Virus record (IMG/VR): IMGVR_UViG_3300028422_000919
Span: 186,001 to 250,000 of that record
DNA from: a virus
Direction: 5' to 3' (one strand)
DNA length: 64,000 nucleotides
Each line of letters starts with the position of its first letter. Position 1 is the first letter of the stretch. The position numbers and the translations under genes are program-made. Below, one piece after another: positions 61,201-64,000 of the stretch. Under the pieces are notes generated by a model. That model made no database searches and had not been told where the DNA came from. It was given only the letters and a program-made list of their open reading frames with translations.

Positions 61201-63744
61201 CGTCAGTGTAGTCCCCGGCCCGATCTGCCAACTCTCCACCAGGTGGGGCTTGTCGGGATTGAGGCACAGCCCCACATGCTCCAGGCCGTTGACCAGGAGT
61301 GCGCCCGCCAAGTACAGGGTCCGGGCGTTATGCAGGCCGAACCCCACCCCAGTCCAGACACCGTCCGGGACAGGAGTCCCAGAGACCACGAACCTCCCCA
61401 CCACGTAGACCGAAGCGGGGAAACTCAAATCCAGCGCCCGGCTGTACAGGGCCACCGGAGGGTTGTCGATGTCTGGGTTGCCTGCCACAGCGTCGATGAC
61501 CGTGTAGGTCCCAGTGCTGGCGTTCTGCTGTCCGGCATCCGATCCGAACAACATCCAGGGATCAGGGGCTGCCTGCGGAGTCGTGGTGCCATCAAAAGAC
61601 ACGGCCGCTTCCGTAGTGCCGTGAACGAACCCGGGCACCTGGTAGCGATTCGGGTGGTTGTTCAGCCTCAACGTGGTGGGGCTGTTCAGGATGGCGCTGT
61701 AGGCCCTCTCGAACCCAAGGTAACGATGAGCAATAAACTTCGGAGTAGGCCGAGACTTCAGAGGCCCCAACAGGATGGTGTACGGGAACCGCTGAGTCGG
61801 AGCCGACCCCTTTGGGTAATCTGGGAGGTCCTGATTCTCCTGCCCTCTCCCCACAGGATTGTGATGGCCACGGGGGGAGTCATACTTGTTCAGTACCAAG
61901 CCCTTCGTGTTCAGCCCACGGAACGCCATCCTGGGGCTGGCCATCCACTGATAGTTCACGTCCACACTGATACTGCCCGGGGGCATGAGTGGGACGGGGA
62001 TAACGGTTTCGACTCGTCCGGTGTACGGGTTGACCTGGGAGACCTCAACGGCTGTGCCATTTACCTCAACGGTAACATCGGCTTTCGTCGCAGGAGTCCC
62101 ATCCCCGTGTCCCTTGACCAGGGGGCCTCTCTTAGTCTCCAGCCAGCTCTTCGTCAGGGCTTCCGAGCCGGTAAAAAGGCTGGACTCTTCGTGCAGGAAG
62201 TTCCAAGCCCCGGAGAAGATCGTGGAGCTAGCCGTGAGATGCAGCCGGCTCAAATCCAGGATGATGGGATCCACCAGAGAAGTGGTATTGGATGCTACCA
62301 GGGCGACCACTGAAGTAGTCGGGGTGGCCGGGGGCCTCAGATTCGCCAAGGGGGTGGCGTACACGGGCTGCTCGTCGAACAGCCAAACAGCCTGCCCCAG
62401 CTTCTGGTTGTACACGATGGACAGGGTGTGGGACCCCGAAGTCCAGTCGTACCCATAGAGAACCTGGCTGAAACCTCCAGGCCCAGTGTGGATCAGAAGA
62501 TACGGCGCTCCCATGACGCCGTCGTAACCACACCACAGGTCCGCTTCGGTTTGGTTCGTGTCCAGAAACCCGAGCCCGAACACATCCACCGCCAGAGCGG
62601 CCGGGGTGAACGACACCCTCTCAAAGTTCAGGTCCACCCGGAGGCTAGAGCCTGTTGCAGGCCTTCCCGTCAGGTCCACAAACCCGAGCCCCGAATAGCC
62701 TGGAGCTGGAGACAGAGTCAGGCGGTAATTGCCTCCCGACATCTCCCCTGAAGCCCCACTGCCGATCAGGATCGGCAGATAGTCCGGGCTGGAAATGGTC
62801 GTAGGGTCCCCGTCCTCAGCATCCCAATCCACCGAGAACGCAGGGGACAAACGGCTCCGGTACAGGATGGATGTCTGCCCGAGCGTCCGGATCTCCACCT
62901 TCTTGCTGTCCCCCTCGAAGGGGAACGTGACCTCTTGGGCTGTCAGTTCCACGGGATAAGGTGGAGTGACCCCTCGGGCATCCTCGAATCCCCACTCGTC
63001 AGTACTCAGGATCGTCTTGTGGGGATTGTCCGAAGGAGATGTGGGATACTCCGCCACCGGCAGCATCTCCTGATCGAACGTGACCAAGAGCTTGTTCCCC
63101 GCCGTGGGGACGATGGTATGGGCAGGGGCCTCCCCTCGGGTTAGGATGGAGATCTCACTGGCCTGAGCGGGGTTCCCACCCAGGTCTACCGGGCCATCTA
63201 CCCTCAGCGTGTAGGTTCCGCCGAGAGTGGTTCCCGTGTGCGTGAGAATGACTGAAGTCACCTCCGACACATAATCCCCAGCCGCCACATCGGTGGTCCC
63301 CACGTTACCCACCCGGACATTGGAGACAACAGAGGGCGCCCCCGTCACAGGGATGAGGATGTAGCTGGAAGGGTCCAAAAGGGCGGGGGCCCCGGGCTGC
63401 ATTCCCTCGGAGAAGAACACCTCAATCTCGAACCCGTTGAGGCTCAAAGCAGAACTGACCTGCGGAGCAACCACATCCGTGGAGCCGTAGCTCCCGAGGC
63501 CGTAAGGGTCACCACCATAGCCCCCGGTCACCGCTAGCGGGCTTGTCGGCCAGTTGGAAGCCCCCCCGTAGGCCCCCAAACCGTAGCCAGTCTCGCCCCA
63601 GATGTCGGAGTACAGGCCATAATCCACGCCGCCGTACCCGGCGCCAGGTGGATGCGGGACGCACGCCAGCGTCCCCCCTTCGATGGGGAAGGGGCCGAAC
63701 CCGAAGGGGCTCTGGGAGAAGCAGACGCTGGGATCGGTGCTCAA
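58294..63744 (-). CDS. Giant tail structural protein with LamG-like domain
   Basis: 1,816 residues starting with TTG at 63744, supported by GGAGG seven bases upstream and no better in-frame start. Residues about 30-95 are rich in Gly and Tyr (YGGVDYGLYSD, YGLGAYGG). Ig-like or invasin-like beta repeats follow (about 95-220). Around 1,190-1,290 a concanavalin/laminin-G-like domain is suggested by GIEMTAEVG, ITLTLRGG, DFDWTDGEYHIFRC and TYVDGVLRSTLD. Such domains bind sugars. The protein is probably a host-binding fibre or baseplate component. No catalytic motif is seen. Confidence 0.83.
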   Translation of the reverse strand: MSTDPSVCFSQSPFGFGPFPIEGGTLACVPHPPGAGYGGVDYGLYSDIWGETGYGLGAYGGASNWPTSPLAVTGGYGGDPYGLGSYGSTDVVAPQVSSALSLNGFEIEVFFSEGMQPGAPALLDPSSYILIPVTGAPSVVSNVRVGNVGTTDVAAGDYVSEVTSVILTHTGTTLGGTYTLRVDGPVDLGGNPAQASEISILTRGEAPAHTIVPTAGNKLLVTFDQEMLPVAEYPTSPSDNPHKTILSTDEWGFEDARGVTPPYPVELTAQEVTFPFEGDSKKVEIRTLGQTSILYRSRLSPAFSVDWDAEDGDPTTISSPDYLPILIGSGASGEMSGGNYRLTLSPAPGYSGLGFVDLTGRPATGSSLRVDLNFERVSFTPAALAVDVFGLGFLDTNQTEADLWCGYDGVMGAPYLLIHTGPGGFSQVLYGYDWTSGSHTLSIVYNQKLGQAVWLFDEQPVYATPLANLRPPATPTTSVVALVASNTTSLVDPIILDLSRLHLTASSTIFSGAWNFLHEESSLFTGSEALTKSWLETKRGPLVKGHGDGTPATKADVTVEVNGTAVEVSQVNPYTGRVETVIPVPLMPPGSISVDVNYQWMASPRMAFRGLNTKGLVLNKYDSPRGHHNPVGRGQENQDLPDYPKGSAPTQRFPYTILLGPLKSRPTPKFIAHRYLGFERAYSAILNSPTTLRLNNHPNRYQVPGFVHGTTEAAVSFDGTTTPQAAPDPWMLFGSDAGQQNASTGTYTVIDAVAGNPDIDNPPVALYSRALDLSFPASVYVVGRFVVSGTPVPDGVWTGVGFGLHNARTLYLAGALLVNGLEHVGLCLNPDKPHLVESWQIGPGTTLTVNAGQSTCTVSTSGIPQDATVGDRFQILEGTQAGVYTLTSVVNQTDGTTTLGVTPSFPAFHDLYGNKFPNALFETKWSVKPATYRLTVSPSQETAVLQMSGERTTTVTSFDGVGVLLPSPAETSAFLPPPVKQGGPESWGSVFWGSFSQQASNEAEWSFFRYGVTPDTASVRGHVQTVRTDLAQYRPDENPDDFGWALESAFGSSTLVGSGMLLKSTSGNRFGYGRLEAFLTPEAGVDLRAVFRVESGGETEIGITNGQRRVSLHNLLYVEGGAERLLVEMPEVIFTGLLDPTAQGWTNTTGFSLSKTFYQQSFLTTGEGGWLGELGGSLAYASTGRVFEMQVAVPSHTANANGDTGIEMTAEVGSAPYKAITLTLRGGSTPGVRLVSGTSIIGQFDFDWTDGEYHIFRCVADTYSNTLLTYVDGVLRSTLDMSLFTAPGSGNTYMSLGSFGTDINGAGDPAIAASVEWRAASNQAIPLSSVKRTLGVRTNSGGAEINDYKVPRMDGTSVPNSSPTAQVVEWDWRSDMDVRVVLDPLWGASVLRPDLSLPNTYQGESSAAGTGFHTRKVEPSAAWINVEYGLLPKLTDNRFGMVRFGHFGQDVAQSYWSEFQYEIYRHWKDDIKQPEMMVLNKFNIITSGELTQDTILETVETVTLDSRRVTLKPFHIYASRVYKVVDTGKPVGEQIFTDEMWDFDFTSQTLTLQPDRDGNPRTFSTAHAQVSVVFFPGKPVTVTYLQGQEFLDSLTKLNERTPPYPKSQVAQTGKRVAVANDLRLLDDPEVSLSANVLGDPDRFLDHAAPDNDNDQPTYYEQMTFFEVDNGGETGLIQFPCEATELDGISGFNLDEGEDVYDSSGEAVGKVGKPFGGFVVDLSGTLFWEDARRNQPFTDRGMPGSILFAAGGAHAGPVDSAEHVYAGHVPALAGVLNSTPLHPLVNMQVLAALITNSGQIIPLDGSQGIPSGLIPVQ

Positions 63745-63798
63745 GGGGCTACCTCCATGCCTACCGTACCGGACTCATACGGGAGACCGGCGGCGGCA

Positions 63799-64000
63799 TT
63801 AGATGATGAACCAGTTGGTTCCGTCGGAGTACACCGTCAGTGCTGCGTAGTCCGTGACCATGGTGAAGGATGGGTTCCCGTCGATGGTCTCCAGCCCAGA
63901 AGGAAGGACGTTGATGTTGTCCGTAAAGGCGTTCCCTACCTCATCCTTGATAGTCACCCTCCGCCCTGGCATCGGGGTAGGCAGGGTGATGTTCAGGGCA
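63799..64000 (-). CDS. Partial tail-fibre-like protein (C-terminus)
   Basis: Only the last 66 codons lie in the window; the gene continues past its right edge. The translated end, RRVTIKDEVGNAF followed by INVLPSG, ETIDG and TVYSDGTNWFII, is the typical C-terminal pattern of phage tail-fibre or collar proteins. It is upstream of the TTG-started giant gene in the same operon, with 54 bases between. Confidence 0.8.
   Translation of the reverse strand, partial: ALNITLPTPMPGRRVTIKDEVGNAFTDNINVLPSGLETIDGNPSFTMVTDYAALTVYSDGTNWFII

Noticed and set aside
1-64000. tRNA genes, insertion sequences, integrase or attachment sites
   Set aside because: No cloverleaf, transposase, integrase motif or flanking inverted repeats were recognised by eye; a tRNAscan-type run could still find a missed tRNA.

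Overview
The window looks like part of a large, high-GC tailed bacteriophage (Caudoviricetes) genome. It has tightly packed genes with ATGA or TGATG stop/start overlaps, a phage-type replication set, a lysis candidate and a run of very large tail-fibre or baseplate-like proteins. No terminase, portal or capsid gene is present, so it is only part of the genome. The host cannot be read directly. The GC-rich sequence, strong GGAGG ribosome binding sites and a cysteine-patterned lipoprotein suggest a Gram-negative, perhaps deltaproteobacterial or myxobacterial-type host; this is a weak inference.

Layout: (1) 76-330, a small membrane protein on the + strand. (2) 13787 down to 327, a minus-strand operon: peptide deformylase, a small protein, AEP-type primase-polymerase, a cysteine-cluster protein, family A DNA polymerase carrying a LAGLIDADG intein, a chain of translationally coupled hypothetical genes, an FmdB-like zinc ribbon protein and a beta-helix protein. 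(3) 13890-16498, a two-gene plus-strand island: an SF2 helicase and a Rossmann-like protein with a repeated basic tail. (4) 28744 down to 16501, a second minus-strand operon: metallophosphoesterase, peptidoglycan-binding-domain protein, SNF2 helicase, helicase-loader-like protein, DnaB-like helicase, ClpP-like protease, two methyltransferase pieces, papain-like protease, lipoprotein, an intein-bearing methyltransferase piece and a Dam-like methylase. (5) 28858-33582, plus strand: a UvrD/PcrA-like helicase with a long N-terminal extension and a three-repeat protein. (6) 33579-35619, small hypothetical genes on both strands. (7) 64000 down to 35701, a 28-kb minus-strand structural operon (five proteins of 1,235-2,114 residues plus small partners) ending in a holin-like gene and a terminator hairpin.

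Replication is well supplied: PolA, prim-pol, DnaB-like helicase, a probable loader, and SNF2, UvrD-like and SF2 helicases. The most unusual feature is a DNA methyltransferase apparently spread over three separate genes in reversed order. The N-terminal third (DPPY motif, with an intein) is at 18896-17310, the middle third at 20556-20167, and the SAM-binding C-terminal third lies inside a protein at 21353-20556 whose own DPPY position is degenerate. The N-terminal piece is also split by an in-frame TGA directly after DPPYE. Two inteins in one phage, both at catalytic-core sites with Cys1 and Ser+1, add to the interest.

No tRNA gene, rRNA, CRISPR array, insertion sequence or att site was recognised. 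No intergenic stretch exceeds about 200 bases.
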